Of a DNA stretch of 26,756 bases, positions 14,249-21,411 are shown piece by piece (position 1 is the stretch's first letter; each line of letters opens with the position of its first letter). The notes under the pieces are model-generated. The model made no database searches. It saw only the letters and a program-made list of their open reading frames with translations, and was not told where the DNA came from. The stretch is taken from positions 1 to 26,756 of the forward strand of contig CAYXZP010000024.1 in assembly GCA_964469485.1 (NCBI GenBank), written 5' to 3'. Both the position numbers and the translations under genes were made by a program. This DNA comes from CAYXZP01 sp964469485 (GTDB lineage Bacteria; Desulfobacterota; Binatia; UBA1149; CAYXZP01).

Positions 14249-15316
14249 ATGGCGCGGTCCGTCCCCGACGATGCCTCGCGCTTCCTGGTGGTCCGCCTCG
14301 GCGCCATAGGCGATTGCCTGCGCGTCGTGCCGGCCCTGCGGCGCTTGAGACGCGAGCGTCCCGGCGCTCACATCGCCTGGGCGATAGAGAACTGGGCCCA
14401 CGGCGCGGTCTCGGCCTGCAGCGCGGTAGACCGTTTCCACATCCTCGACCGTGGCCGGCTCGGCGCCGGTCCGCGCGGCGCGCTGACGGAACTGGCCCGC
14501 TTCAAGGCCGAGCTTGCGGCCGAGGGTTACCAGGTGGCCCTCGACTTTCACGCCCGTCTCAAGAGCGGCGTGGTCACGCGCATGAGCGGCGCGCCCTGCC
14601 GCATCGGCTACGGCCGCGCAGACGCGACCGAAGGCAACCATCTGTTCACCAATATCCACGTAAGGCTCGAAGATCCCTCGGAAAGTCGTGTGCTTCGCTA
14701 TCTCGAGCTGCTCGGCCCGCTCGGCATCCCCACCGAATACGGACCCGAGCTGGCCGGTCTCGACCTCGAGGCCGAGGATCTCGAGATGGCGCAGGGGTGG
14801 CACCAGAAGGCCGGGCGGCCCCGGCTGGCCGTCTATCCCGGCACCAGCGCCCGGCGGGCCGGTGAGCGCTGGCCCTCGAACAAGTGGATAGCCCTGCTGG
14901 CCCAGCTGGCCCGGGACGGGGTACGACCGGTGGTCTTTTGGGGCCCCTCCGACCAGCACTCCGCCGCCGAGATCGCCGACGGGGCCGGTGTCGAGCTAGC
15001 GCCCCGCAGCACGCTCGGCGAGATGATGGCGATGCTCGGGCTCTTCGATTGTTTCGTCGGGGCTGATACCGCCGCCATGCACATGTCGTGGCTGCAGGGG
15101 GTTCCGGCGGTGTTCTTCAGCGGCCCGCGGCTGGCTCGTACCGATGCCCCGCTCGCGCCCGTGCCTTCGCGCGCGTTGTGCGCTAGTCGTTACCTTGTCG
15201 AGGGCAGGAGGTACGGGCGCCAACCCAAAGAGACCGTGACCGAGGTAAGTGTGGAGGAAGCCTTGACGGCCGTGCGCGATCTGCTCGGCCACCCCGGCGG
15301 TGACCAGCGTGAGTGA
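14249..15316 (+). CDS. Glycosyltransferase family 9 (heptosyltransferase-like)
   Basis: A 355-residue GT-B enzyme of family 9, which transfers heptose from ADP-heptose to the lipopolysaccharide core at the inner face of the cytoplasmic membrane. The N-terminal domain begins with FLVVRLGAIGDCLRVVPALR (12-31), the usual opening of the family. The C-terminal nucleotide-sugar domain has VYPGTSARRAGERWPSNKW (195-213) and the conserved FVGADTAAMHMSWLQGVPAV (269-288). The ATG at 14249 is chosen because the family motif begins 11 residues later; upstream in-frame codons run into the divergent spacer. It overlaps the DUF4254 gene that follows. The exact acceptor (WaaC-, WaaF- or WaaQ-like) cannot be told from the sequence. 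Confidence 0.88.
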   Translation: MARSVPDDASRFLVVRLGAIGDCLRVVPALRRLRRERPGAHIAWAIENWAHGAVSACSAVDRFHILDRGRLGAGPRGALTELARFKAELAAEGYQVALDFHARLKSGVVTRMSGAPCRIGYGRADATEGNHLFTNIHVRLEDPSESRVLRYLELLGPLGIPTEYGPELAGLDLEAEDLEMAQGWHQKAGRPRLAVYPGTSARRAGERWPSNKWIALLAQLARDGVRPVVFWGPSDQHSAAEIADGAGVELAPRSTLGEMMAMLGLFDCFVGADTAAMHMSWLQGVPAVFFSGPRLARTDAPLAPVPSRALCASRYLVEGRRYGRQPKETVTEVSVEEALTAVRDLLGHPGGDQRE

Positions 15317-15902
15317 GGACAAGCGGCTGCCCGCGGCCGCCGATGTCGCGGCCGGACACGACCGTGCGCTCGAGACCTGGGACCACGCCGCTTCGGAGGC
15401 CGCCGCCGGGTCGGACGGTCTGACGGAACTGATCGCCTCGCAGCACTTCTGCAACTTCAAGCTTTGGGCCTTCGAGGACGAGGCGCGCCGGACCGACGTC
15501 GATGATGCGCACATAGCCGCGGTCAAACGCGCCATCGACGAGTGGAACCAGCGCCGGAACGATCTCATCGAGGCCGTCGACCAGGGTCTGCTCGCGCTCT
15601 TGCCGCGTCCCGCGGACTCGGCCGTTCAGCACTCGGAGACGGCCGGCATGATGATAGACCGCCTCTCGATACTGGCGCTCAAGATCGGCAACATGACCGC
15701 GCTCTCGGACGGCGACGACGAGGTGGCGCGTGAGTGCGCGGGAAAGCTCGAGGTTCTCCGGCAACAGCGCGGCGATCTCGCGGTCTGTCTCGACGCCCTG
15801 CTCGCCGATTGCCGGGCCGGGCGGCGTTACTTCAAGATCTACCGCCAGTTCAAGGCTTACAACGACCCGCGCCTCAATCCCTACCTTTCGGGGCGCGGCT
15901 AG
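15300..15902 (+). CDS. DUF4254-family protein
   Basis: A 200-residue mostly helical soluble protein. The pattern of a His-containing helix (IASQHFCNFKLWAFEDEAR), then IAAVKRAIDEWNQRRNDLIEAVDQ, and later MMIDRLSILALKIGNM and YRQFKAYNDPRLNPYL fits the DUF4254 family. These proteins of unknown function often sit beside family 9 glycosyltransferases, as here. The GTG at 15300 overlaps the GT9 stop by 17 bases; a second GTG at 15309 is equally possible and would shorten the overlap to 8. A role in lipopolysaccharide or other glycan assembly is guilt by association only. Confidence 0.78.
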   Translation: MTSVSEDKRLPAAADVAAGHDRALETWDHAASEAAAGSDGLTELIASQHFCNFKLWAFEDEARRTDVDDAHIAAVKRAIDEWNQRRNDLIEAVDQGLLALLPRPADSAVQHSETAGMMIDRLSILALKIGNMTALSDGDDEVARECAGKLEVLRQQRGDLAVCLDALLADCRAGRRYFKIYRQFKAYNDPRLNPYLSGRG

Positions 15903-15912
15903 GATGGGGGAT

Positions 15913-16638
15913 ATGAAGAGAATAGACGGGCGCGGCCCCTCCGAATTGCGCGGCATCTCGATAGTGCCCGGTTTTATCGAGAACGCCGAAGGCTCGGTCC
16001 TGATGGAGACGGGAAGGACCAAGGTCATCTGTACGGCCTCGGTCGAAGAGGGCGTACCTCGCTTTCTCGCCGACCAGGGCCGCGGCTGGGTGACGGCCGA
16101 GTACGGCATGCTGCCGCGCGCCACCGACACCCGCAACGACCGTGAGGCCGCGCGCGGACGCGTGGGTGGACGCACGATGGAGATACAAAGGCTCATCGGA
16201 CGCAGCTTGCGCGCTGTCGTGGACATGGAAGCTCTCGGCGAGCGGACCGTGAAGATCGACTGCGACGTCATCCAGGCCGACGGCGGAACGCGCACGGCCG
16301 CCATCACCGGCGCGTGGGTGGCCCTTGCCCTTGCCTGCGGGCGCTTGCTCGAGGCGGGCGATATCACGCGCGATCCTCTTCGCCAGGGTGTTGCCGCCAC
16401 CAGCGTCGGCATTGTCGCGGGGCTTCCGCTGCTCGACCTGTGTTACGAAGAGGACTCGCGCGCCGACGTCGATATGAACGTCGTCATGACCTCGGCCGGT
16501 GATTTCGTCGAGGTGCAGGGCACGGCCGAGGGCGCGCCCTTTCCCAGGCAAGTGCTCGACACGCTCGCCGACCTTGCCTGGGCCGGCATACAGGAACTGC
16601 TAGAGGCCCAAAAAAGTGTCCTCGGCCACGCGGCCTGA
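15913..16638 (+). CDS. rph: Ribonuclease PH
   Basis: Phosphorolytic 3'-to-5' exoribonuclease that trims tRNA precursors, releasing nucleoside diphosphates. The 241 residues compare with 238 in E. coli. Visible signatures: the start MKRIDGRGPSELR; RTKVICTASVEEGVP (35-49); GWVTAEYGMLPRAT (58-71); the phosphate and subunit region NDREAARGRVGGRTMEIQRL (75-94); and QADGGTRTAAITGAW (121-135). The acidic site is in DLCYEEDSRADVDMNVV. The ATG at 15913 is preferred because AGGA at 15901-15904 is well spaced from it; an ATG at 15904 would add three residues. It is ten bases from the DUF4254 gene and overlaps rdgB, an arrangement common in bacteria. Two tRNA genes lie just downstream, a fitting neighbourhood. 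Confidence 0.96.
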   Translation: MKRIDGRGPSELRGISIVPGFIENAEGSVLMETGRTKVICTASVEEGVPRFLADQGRGWVTAEYGMLPRATDTRNDREAARGRVGGRTMEIQRLIGRSLRAVVDMEALGERTVKIDCDVIQADGGTRTAAITGAWVALALACGRLLEAGDITRDPLRQGVAATSVGIVAGLPLLDLCYEEDSRADVDMNVVMTSAGDFVEVQGTAEGAPFPRQVLDTLADLAWAGIQELLEAQKSVLGHAA

Positions 16639-17233
16639 ACGCCTCGTGCTGGCAACCTCCAACCGGGGGAAGCTGGCCGATCTCCGTCTGCTCTTCGAAG
16701 GTTCGGGCATAAAGCTGGAGCTGCCCGCGGACCACGGCGTGAGTCTCGATGTTGAAGAGACCGGGGCCAGCTTCGAGGACAACGCGCGGCTCAAGGCGCG
16801 GGCCGGGGTCGAGGCCACCGGCATGCCCTGCCTGGCCGATGACTCGGGCATCGTCGCCTACGCCCTCGGCAACGAACCGGGCATCGTCTCGGCCCGCTAC
16901 GCGGGTCCCGAGTGCGACGACCACGCCAACAACCTCAAATTGATCGCGCGGCTCGCCAGCCATGAAGACCGCCGCGCCGCTTTCGTCTGTTCACTGGTGC
17001 TGGCCTGGCCCGACGGCCGTGAGCTGACGAGCGAAGGCCGCTGCGAGGGCCGGGTGATCGATGAGGAGCGCGGCTCGAACGGGTTCGGCTACGATGCGGT
17101 CTTTTACCGCGAGGATCTCGGCCGCACCTTCGGTGAGTCGTCGCTCGAGGAAAAGAACGCGCGCAGTCACCGGGCCGCGGCCGTGCGCGAGCTGCTGGCC
17201 CGGCTTTCTTGCAAGCAGGGGCGGGCGGGGTGA
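16616..17233 (+). CDS. rdgB: XTP/dITP diphosphatase (HAM1/RdgB)
   Basis: Hydrolyses non-canonical purine triphosphates (XTP, dITP) to monophosphates, keeping them out of DNA and RNA. It has 205 residues. Family motifs: TSNRGK (14-19), FEDNARLKA (53-61), the metal site LADDSG (73-78), PGIVSARYAG (88-97), GSNGFGYDAVFY (about 153-164) and SHRAAA near the end. The GTG at 16616 overlaps the rph stop by 23 bases; no better start lies before the first motif. rph-rdgB pairing is widespread. The stop is 12 bases before tRNA-Pro, so they may share a transcript. Confidence 0.95.
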   Translation: MSSATRPERLVLATSNRGKLADLRLLFEGSGIKLELPADHGVSLDVEETGASFEDNARLKARAGVEATGMPCLADDSGIVAYALGNEPGIVSARYAGPECDDHANNLKLIARLASHEDRRAAFVCSLVLAWPDGRELTSEGRCEGRVIDEERGSNGFGYDAVFYREDLGRTFGESSLEEKNARSHRAAAVRELLARLSCKQGRAG

Positions 17234-17245
17234 GAATCACCCGGA

Positions 17246-17322
17246 CGGGGCGTGGCGCAGCTTGGTAGCGCACCTGCTTTGGGAGCAGGGGGTCGAAGGT
17301 TCAAATCCTTTCGCCCCGACCA
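17246..17322 (+). tRNA. tRNA-Pro(TGG)
   Basis: Full cloverleaf: acceptor CGGGGCG pairs with CGCCCCG; D-stem GCGC/GCGC; anticodon stem CCTGC/GCAGG with loop TTTGGGA (anticodon TGG, reads CCA and other Pro codons); T-stem GAAGG/CCTTT around TTCAAAT. The 3' CCA is encoded at 17320-17322. The C1-G72 pair and A73 are normal for bacterial tRNA-Pro. Confidence 0.97.
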
Positions 17323-17359
17323 TTTTACCGGCCACCGGGGAGATAGCCGGACGTGACAG

Positions 17360-17433
17360 GCGCCAGTAGCTCAGTTGGATAGAGCAACGGCCTTCTAAGC
17401 CGTAGGTCCCAGGTTCGATTCCTGGCTGGCGCG
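17360..17433 (+). tRNA. tRNA-Arg(TCT)
   Basis: Cloverleaf: acceptor GCGCCAG/CTGGCGC; D-stem GCTC/GAGC; anticodon stem ACGGC/GCCGT with loop CTTCTAA (anticodon TCT, reads AGA and AGG); T-stem CCAGG/CCTGG around TTCGATT; discriminator G. The CCA tail is not encoded (the next bases are CAC), unlike the tRNA-Pro 37 bases upstream. It would need CCA-adding enzyme. Confidence 0.97.
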
Positions 17434-17526
17434 CACCCTGCGCCCCGCGCTTGAATGAACATGAAACGCCGGTCGTGGGCTAGAAGGATTCGTTTTAGTT
17501 CTCGGTACTTCCTCGGCCTAGCCATC

Positions 17527-17551
17527 GACGGATTCGGGAACCGAATCCGTC
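17527..17551. other. Perfect 11-bp hairpin in the tRNA-DoxX gap
   Basis: GACGGATTCGG and CCGAATCCGTC flank a GAA loop with no mismatch. No T-run follows on either strand, so it is not a textbook terminator. It could end the tRNA transcript in a factor-dependent way, be an RNA processing or structural element, or be a dyad for a DNA-binding protein. Confidence 0.65.
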
Positions 17552-17719
17552 TCGGTAGCGATGATGTGGGCGGGCGGTATGCTCATCGAGCGCGTCTGCA
17601 GGTCCGGCCTGCTATCGCGCGAGTCGAACACCGCCGAGAGAGGTCCCGCTTGTCGGCCGCCAGGCGAGGTACAAGCGCCGGTCCCTGCGGCGCAATGATA
17701 GCGCCGTGATAAGTCGGGG

Positions 17720-17750
17720 TTGGACTCACATGGCTCGGGGCAACTAAGAT
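17720..17750 (+). promoter_or_regulatory. Possible promoter of the DoxX gene
   Basis: TTGGAC (17720-17725), a 19-base spacer and TAAGAT (17745-17750), 12 bases before the GTG start. It resembles the box pair before the VanZ-like gene (TTGGAT, 19, TAGACT). The spacer is longer than usual, so confidence is low. Confidence 0.35.
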
Positions 17751-17762
17751 AGCCCGAAGCTC

Positions 17763-18200
17763 GTGGCGGACATTCTTTGCATAGGGCTCGAATGTGGTGA
17801 CGCGGCGCTGTCGGCCCTGGGCCTGGCGCGCGTCGCGTTCTCGAGCCTTTTGGCCGTGCTCTTTTTGCAGTCGGGCCTCGACAAGGTCTTCGACTGGCCG
17901 GGCAACATGGGCTGGCTCACCGAGCACTTCGCAGACTCGCCGCTGTCCGGTCTGGTGCCCACCATGCTGGCCACTGTGGCCGTCGTCGAGCTGGCCGCCG
18001 GTTTCCTCTCGGGTGCCGGCGCTCTGGCGATGCTCGTTTACGGCAGCCGCGTGCTGGCCGTCACCGGCGCGCTCGCGGGCGCACTCGCGCTCTTGATGCT
18101 CTTTTTCGGCCAGCGCCTGGCCAAGGACTATGAAGGTGCGGCCGTGCTGGCCAGCTACTTCACGCTCATCCTGGTCGGGCTTTACCTGTTGCAGCTATAG
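17763..18200 (+). CDS. DoxX-family membrane protein
   Basis: A 145-residue inner-membrane protein with four hydrophobic helices (about 20-37, 62-82, 84-112 and 128-144). The family pattern ARVAFSSLLAVLFLQSGLDKVFDW (helix 1 followed by a charged turn) and the later GxxL-rich helices match DoxX. Homologues include subunits of archaeal thiosulfate:quinone oxidoreductase and bacterial redox-stress membrane proteins, but most have no assigned reaction. It starts with GTG. Its TAG stop and the leuD stop on the other strand are the two halves of one CTATAG palindrome. Confidence 0.8.
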   Translation: MADILCIGLECGDAALSALGLARVAFSSLLAVLFLQSGLDKVFDWPGNMGWLTEHFADSPLSGLVPTMLATVAVVELAAGFLSGAGALAMLVYGSRVLAVTGALAGALALLMLFFGQRLAKDYEGAAVLASYFTLILVGLYLLQL

Positions 18201-18788
18201 GCCGCGGGCCTTCTCGTAGGCCGTGATCTTCTCTTCGTGACGCAGCGTCAGTCCGATCTGGTCTAGCCCCTCGAGCAGCCGCTCGCGCAAGAAGCCGTCG
18301 ATCTCGAAAGCGAGGCTGGTCCCGTCCGGCTTGGTGACGGTCTTGGTTTCCAGGTCGACTATAAGACGGTAGCCCGGGGTCGCGCGCATCTCCTCGAAAA
18401 TGACGTCCACGGCCGTGGCGCCCAGCACCACCGGCAACATGCCGTTGTTGATGCAGTTGTTGTAGAAGATGTCGGCGAACGACGGCGCGATGATCGAGCG
18501 GATGCCGTAGTCGTTGAGCGCCCAGGGCGCGTGCTCGCGCGATGAGCCGCAGCCGAAGTTGTCACGAGCCACCAGGATGCCGGCGCCCTGGTAGCGCGGC
18601 GCGTTCATCTCGAAGTCGGCGTTCAGTTTCCGGCCGTCATCCAGATAGCGCCAGTCGTAGAAGAGCATGTCACCGTAGCCCGTCCTCTCGATGCGTTTGA
18701 GGAACTGCTTTGGGATGATCTGGTCGGTATCGACGTTGGCCGAGTCCATCGGCGCCGCCACGGCGTCGAGTTTCCTGAACGACCGCAC
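18195..18788 (-). CDS. leuD: 3-isopropylmalate dehydratase small subunit
   Basis: With LeuC it isomerises 2-isopropylmalate to 3-isopropylmalate in leucine synthesis, in the cytoplasm. It has 197 residues, close to E. coli LeuD (201). Signatures: DTDQIIPKQFL (20-30) and DNFGCGSSREHAPWAL (76-91), the swivelling-domain substrate loop. The GTG start at 18788 is two bases after the leuC stop and gives the usual start (MRSFRKLDAV), so leuC and leuD form an operon. The frame is open further upstream inside leuC, but that extension is not real. The 3' end overlaps DoxX by six bases. Confidence 0.95.
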   Translation of the reverse strand: MRSFRKLDAVAAPMDSANVDTDQIIPKQFLKRIERTGYGDMLFYDWRYLDDGRKLNADFEMNAPRYQGAGILVARDNFGCGSSREHAPWALNDYGIRSIIAPSFADIFYNNCINNGMLPVVLGATAVDVIFEEMRATPGYRLIVDLETKTVTKPDGTSLAFEIDGFLRERLLEGLDQIGLTLRHEEKITAYEKARGL

Positions 18789-18790
18789 GG

Positions 18791-20197
18791 CTACTTGAAC
18801 TCCCAATCGCGGATGTCGGTGAAGTGGCCGCTGACCGCGGCGGCAACCGCCATGGCCGGGCTTACCAGGTGGGTGCGCCCGCCCCGGCCCTGGCGGCCCT
18901 CGAAGTTGCGGTTGGACGTCGAGGCGCAACGCTCGCCCGGGGCCAGCGTGTCGGGGTTCATGCCGAGACACATCGAGCAGCCCGGCTCGCGCCACTCGAA
19001 ACCGGCCTCGGCAAAGACACGGTCGAGTCCCTCGGCCTCGGCCTGCGCCTTCACGGCCACCGAGCCCGGTACGACCATTGCCGACACCGAGGGGTCTACG
19101 CGGTGTCCGCGCGCCGCAAGGGCGGCCTCGCGCAGGTCCTCTATGCGCGCGTTGGTGCAGGAGCCGAGGAACATGCGGTCGATCTTGATCTCGGAGATGG
19201 CCACGCCTTCGGCCAGATCCATGTAGTCGAGCGCCTTGGCGGCGGCCTGGCGGTCGACGTCGTCCTCTATTTCGGAAAGCAGCGGCGTGCGGCCGCCGAT
19301 TCCCGTGACCATTCCCGGCGATGTGCCCCAGCTCACCTGCGGCTCGACCTCGGCGGCGGCCACTTCGACCGAGCTGTCGTAGCTCGCGCCCTCATCGGAG
19401 GCCGCGTGTTCCCATTCGGCCTTAAGTTCGGCAAAGGACGGTCCGGCCGGCAGGTACTCGCGGCCTTCGAGGTACTCGAAGGTGGTCTGGTCGGCCGAGA
19501 TCAGCCCCGCCCGCGCGCCGGCCTCGATCGACATGTTGCAGACCGTCATGCGGCCTTCCATCGAAAGAGAACGGATGGCCTCGCCGGTGTACTCGAGCAC
19601 GTAGCCGGTGGCGCCGGCCGTGCCGATCCTGCCGATGACGGCCAGGATGAGGTCCTTGGGAGTGACTCCGACGGGCAGCGGTCCGTCGACACGGACCTCC
19701 ATGGTCCTGGCCTTCTTCTGCAACAGGGTCTGGGTGGCCAGGACGTGCTCGACCTCGCTCGTGCCGATGCCGAAGGCCAGCGCACCGAAGGCGCCGTGGG
19801 TCGAGGTGTGCGAATCGCCGCAGACTATGGTCTGGCCGGGCAGGGTGAGTCCGAGTTCGGGGCCGATGATGTGGACGATGCCGTTACGACGGTCGCCCAT
19901 GCCGAAACACTCGACCCCGAACTCGCGGCAGTTGGTCTCGAGCATCTCCACCTGCCGGCGCGAAAGCTCGTCGGCGATGGGGGCCGACCGGTCCGTGGTC
20001 GGTATGTTGTGGTCCATGGTCGCGAAGGTCAGCTCGGGACGGCGCACCCCGCGGTCGCCCAGGCGCAGACCTTCGAAGGCTTGCGGCGAGGTGACTTCGT
20101 GGACGAAATGGCGGTCTATATAAAGGATGGCGTCGCGGCCGGCCTCGGCGTGGACCAGATGGGCATCCCAGATCTTCTCGTATACGTTACGCGCCAT
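18791..20197 (-). CDS. leuC: 3-isopropylmalate dehydratase large subunit
   Basis: Aconitase-family subunit carrying the [4Fe-4S] cluster; 468 residues against 466 in E. coli. The cluster ligands are C347 (GSCTNAR), C407 and C410 (PGCSMC). Other family marks are VCGDSHTSTHGAFGALAFGIGTSEVEHVLATQ (from 125) and NMSIEAGARAG (221-231). The ATG at 20197 gives the standard N-terminus (MARNVYEKIWDAHLV). The frame continues upstream into the divergent redoxin gene, which is spurious. A weak GGGGACGG lies just upstream as a ribosome site. No leader peptide or T-box was recognised in the short upstream region. The genes for the other leucine enzymes are not in the window. Confidence 0.96.
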   Translation of the reverse strand: MARNVYEKIWDAHLVHAEAGRDAILYIDRHFVHEVTSPQAFEGLRLGDRGVRRPELTFATMDHNIPTTDRSAPIADELSRRQVEMLETNCREFGVECFGMGDRRNGIVHIIGPELGLTLPGQTIVCGDSHTSTHGAFGALAFGIGTSEVEHVLATQTLLQKKARTMEVRVDGPLPVGVTPKDLILAVIGRIGTAGATGYVLEYTGEAIRSLSMEGRMTVCNMSIEAGARAGLISADQTTFEYLEGREYLPAGPSFAELKAEWEHAASDEGASYDSSVEVAAAEVEPQVSWGTSPGMVTGIGGRTPLLSEIEDDVDRQAAAKALDYMDLAEGVAISEIKIDRMFLGSCTNARIEDLREAALAARGHRVDPSVSAMVVPGSVAVKAQAEAEGLDRVFAEAGFEWREPGCSMCLGMNPDTLAPGERCASTSNRNFEGRQGRGGRTHLVSPAMAVAAAVSGHFTDIRDWEFK

Positions 20198-20264
20198 CAG
20201 TCCGTCCCCACAGCCCGTTACCTTTAACAGAGTCGCTCGCATCGTTGAAGGCGCCGCCCTGTCG

Positions 20265-20828
20265 GTGTTTGCTGTCACGGTCATGGCCAACGCCACCGGC
20301 GCTACCGAGTGGACTCCTCGCGAGGGCCGTGAACTCATCGGCCGGGCGGCCCCCGAGATCGAGGGCATCGAGTGGCTCCAAGGCGGACCCGTGAGCGTGT
20401 CCGGGACGGCGGCCGCCGGCAAGACGCTGCTCGTGCGCTTCTGGCTCACCGAGTGTCCCCATTGCACCGCCAGCGCCCCGGCGCTTAACGAGATGCATGA
20501 GCGCTACGGCGAGCGCGGGCTGGTCGTGGTCGGTATCCACCACCCGAAGTCCGAGCGAGCCCGCGACCCCGAGCTGGTGCGCAAGGCGGCCGAGCAGATG
20601 GGCTTCGGTTTCGCGGTCGGCATGGACGACGATTGGAAGACGGTTCGCAGCTACGGTGTCGGCACGGCCTTCCGGCAGTTCACCTCGGTGAGTCTCCTCG
20701 TCGACAAGGCTGGTAAGATCCGTTGGGTCCACGACGGCGGTGAGTTCCACCGCGGCGGCGGCCCGGGCCACGAGGATTGCAACCGAGCCTTCGAATCTTT
20801 GGAGCGGCAGCTAGATACGCTGCTCTGA
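20265..20828 (+). CDS. TlpA/AhpC-like thiol-disulfide redoxin
   Basis: Thioredoxin-fold protein with the active-site CPHC at residues 64-67 (LVRFWLTECPHCTASAPAL), then ERGLVVVGIHHPK and a C-terminal VSLLVDKAGKIRWVHDGGEF. This is the order of a TlpA-like redoxin, which reduces or exchanges disulfides outside the cytoplasm. The start is unsure. From GTG 20265 it has 187 residues with a short hydrophobic start; ATG 20283 is also possible. The residues upstream (GAALSVFAVTVMANATGA) look like a signal peptide, but the next in-frame start is ATG 20127, inside leuC. The 3' end overlaps the convergent HExxH gene by 18 bases. Confidence 0.82.
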   Translation: MFAVTVMANATGATEWTPREGRELIGRAAPEIEGIEWLQGGPVSVSGTAAAGKTLLVRFWLTECPHCTASAPALNEMHERYGERGLVVVGIHHPKSERARDPELVRKAAEQMGFGFAVGMDDDWKTVRSYGVGTAFRQFTSVSLLVDKAGKIRWVHDGGEFHRGGGPGHEDCNRAFESLERQLDTLL

Positions 20829-21401
20829 GGCGCAGTCGGCGCCGAAGAGCCCGAGCTGCACCCCGACCGGGGCGCCGCGGGGGCCGGCGTCCTGGTCGGG
20901 GCGTGGAGGGAGAGCCGGTTGGCTGGCCACCGGGAAGCCCGGTCCCGGCCAGCCCTTGAACTCGTGGAGCCATAGGAAACCGTTGCAGTTGGCCTTGGTC
21001 TCGAAGTCGCGGCGGCGCTGCCCGCTGTGGCACAGGAAATGCCAAAGCTCGTGGCCGGCGCCGAAGACGGCCAGGTCGTCGGGCGAGGAGAAATCCTCCT
21101 CGTGCCAGACCAGGCGGTAGGGCAGGCCCGTGCCGTTCCACTGGTCGTGGCTGACGGTGCCCACACCGTAGGCGGCGCGCCGGGGGTAGCGGAGCCTTTT
21201 TTTGACCGCCACGACCACGCGGTGGTCGTCGAGACGGTAGTAGCCGTCGAAGTCGCGTTGCTTGGCGCGGGTGTGCTTGAGGTGGAGGGAAAGGCCGGCC
21301 GTGGCGAATTGCTCGCATTTGGCCCGGATGAAGGCCTCGGCCTTCTCGAGCCCGCCCGTAAAGTTACGGAACTCCTCCACCGTCCCCGCCGCAGGGTCCA
21401 T
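20811..21401 (-). CDS. Putative small zinc metalloprotein (HExxH, ImmA/IrrE-like pattern)
   Basis: A 196-residue protein without signal peptide. Residues 116-128 read GHELWHFLCHSGQ, an HExxHxxxH zinc-site pattern. It is followed at 134 by ETKANCNGFLWL, resembling the E-x-x-A-[ND]-x-F-A segment of ImmA/IrrE (M78) peptidases, where the Glu is the third ligand. The N-terminal 110 residues are basic with YYRLDDHRVVVAVKKRLRY, suggestive of beta-strands. The C-terminal 45 residues are proline/glycine-rich. I do not recognise a named family. It begins ten bases after the methyltransferase stop, so the two are probably cotranscribed. ImmA/IrrE proteins cut repressors; no repressor or mobile element is adjacent, so that role is not supported here. 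Confidence 0.65.
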   Translation of the reverse strand: MDPAAGTVEEFRNFTGGLEKAEAFIRAKCEQFATAGLSLHLKHTRAKQRDFDGYYRLDDHRVVVAVKKRLRYPRRAAYGVGTVSHDQWNGTGLPYRLVWHEEDFSSPDDLAVFGAGHELWHFLCHSGQRRRDFETKANCNGFLWLHEFKGWPGPGFPVASQPALPPRPDQDAGPRGAPVGVQLGLFGADCASEQRI

Positions 21402-21411
21402 TGTAGCGGAA

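Larger units (their letters stand above)
17434..17762. other. 329-bp gap after the tRNA genes, no convincing gene
   Basis: It contains the hairpin described below and a possible DoxX promoter at its right end. An 84-codon open frame at 17455-17709 (plus) has no recognisable motif, a poor start context and arginine-rich composition typical of chance frames. I see no integrase, direct repeat of the tRNA 3' end, or further tRNA. Confidence 0.6.

Noticed and set aside
17246..17433. tRNA genes as an integration site for a mobile element
   Set aside because: I saw no integrase gene and no second copy of either tRNA 3' end in the window; the flanking genes are ordinary chromosomal ones.
17455..17709. 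84-codon open frame in the tRNA-DoxX gap
   Set aside because: No motif, Arg-rich, it spans the hairpin, and it has no ribosome site; likely chance.
20811..21401. SprT-like protease assignment for the HExxH protein
   Set aside because: The spacing to the downstream Glu and the E-x-x-A-N context fit the M78 pattern better, and no SprT zinc ribbon is present.
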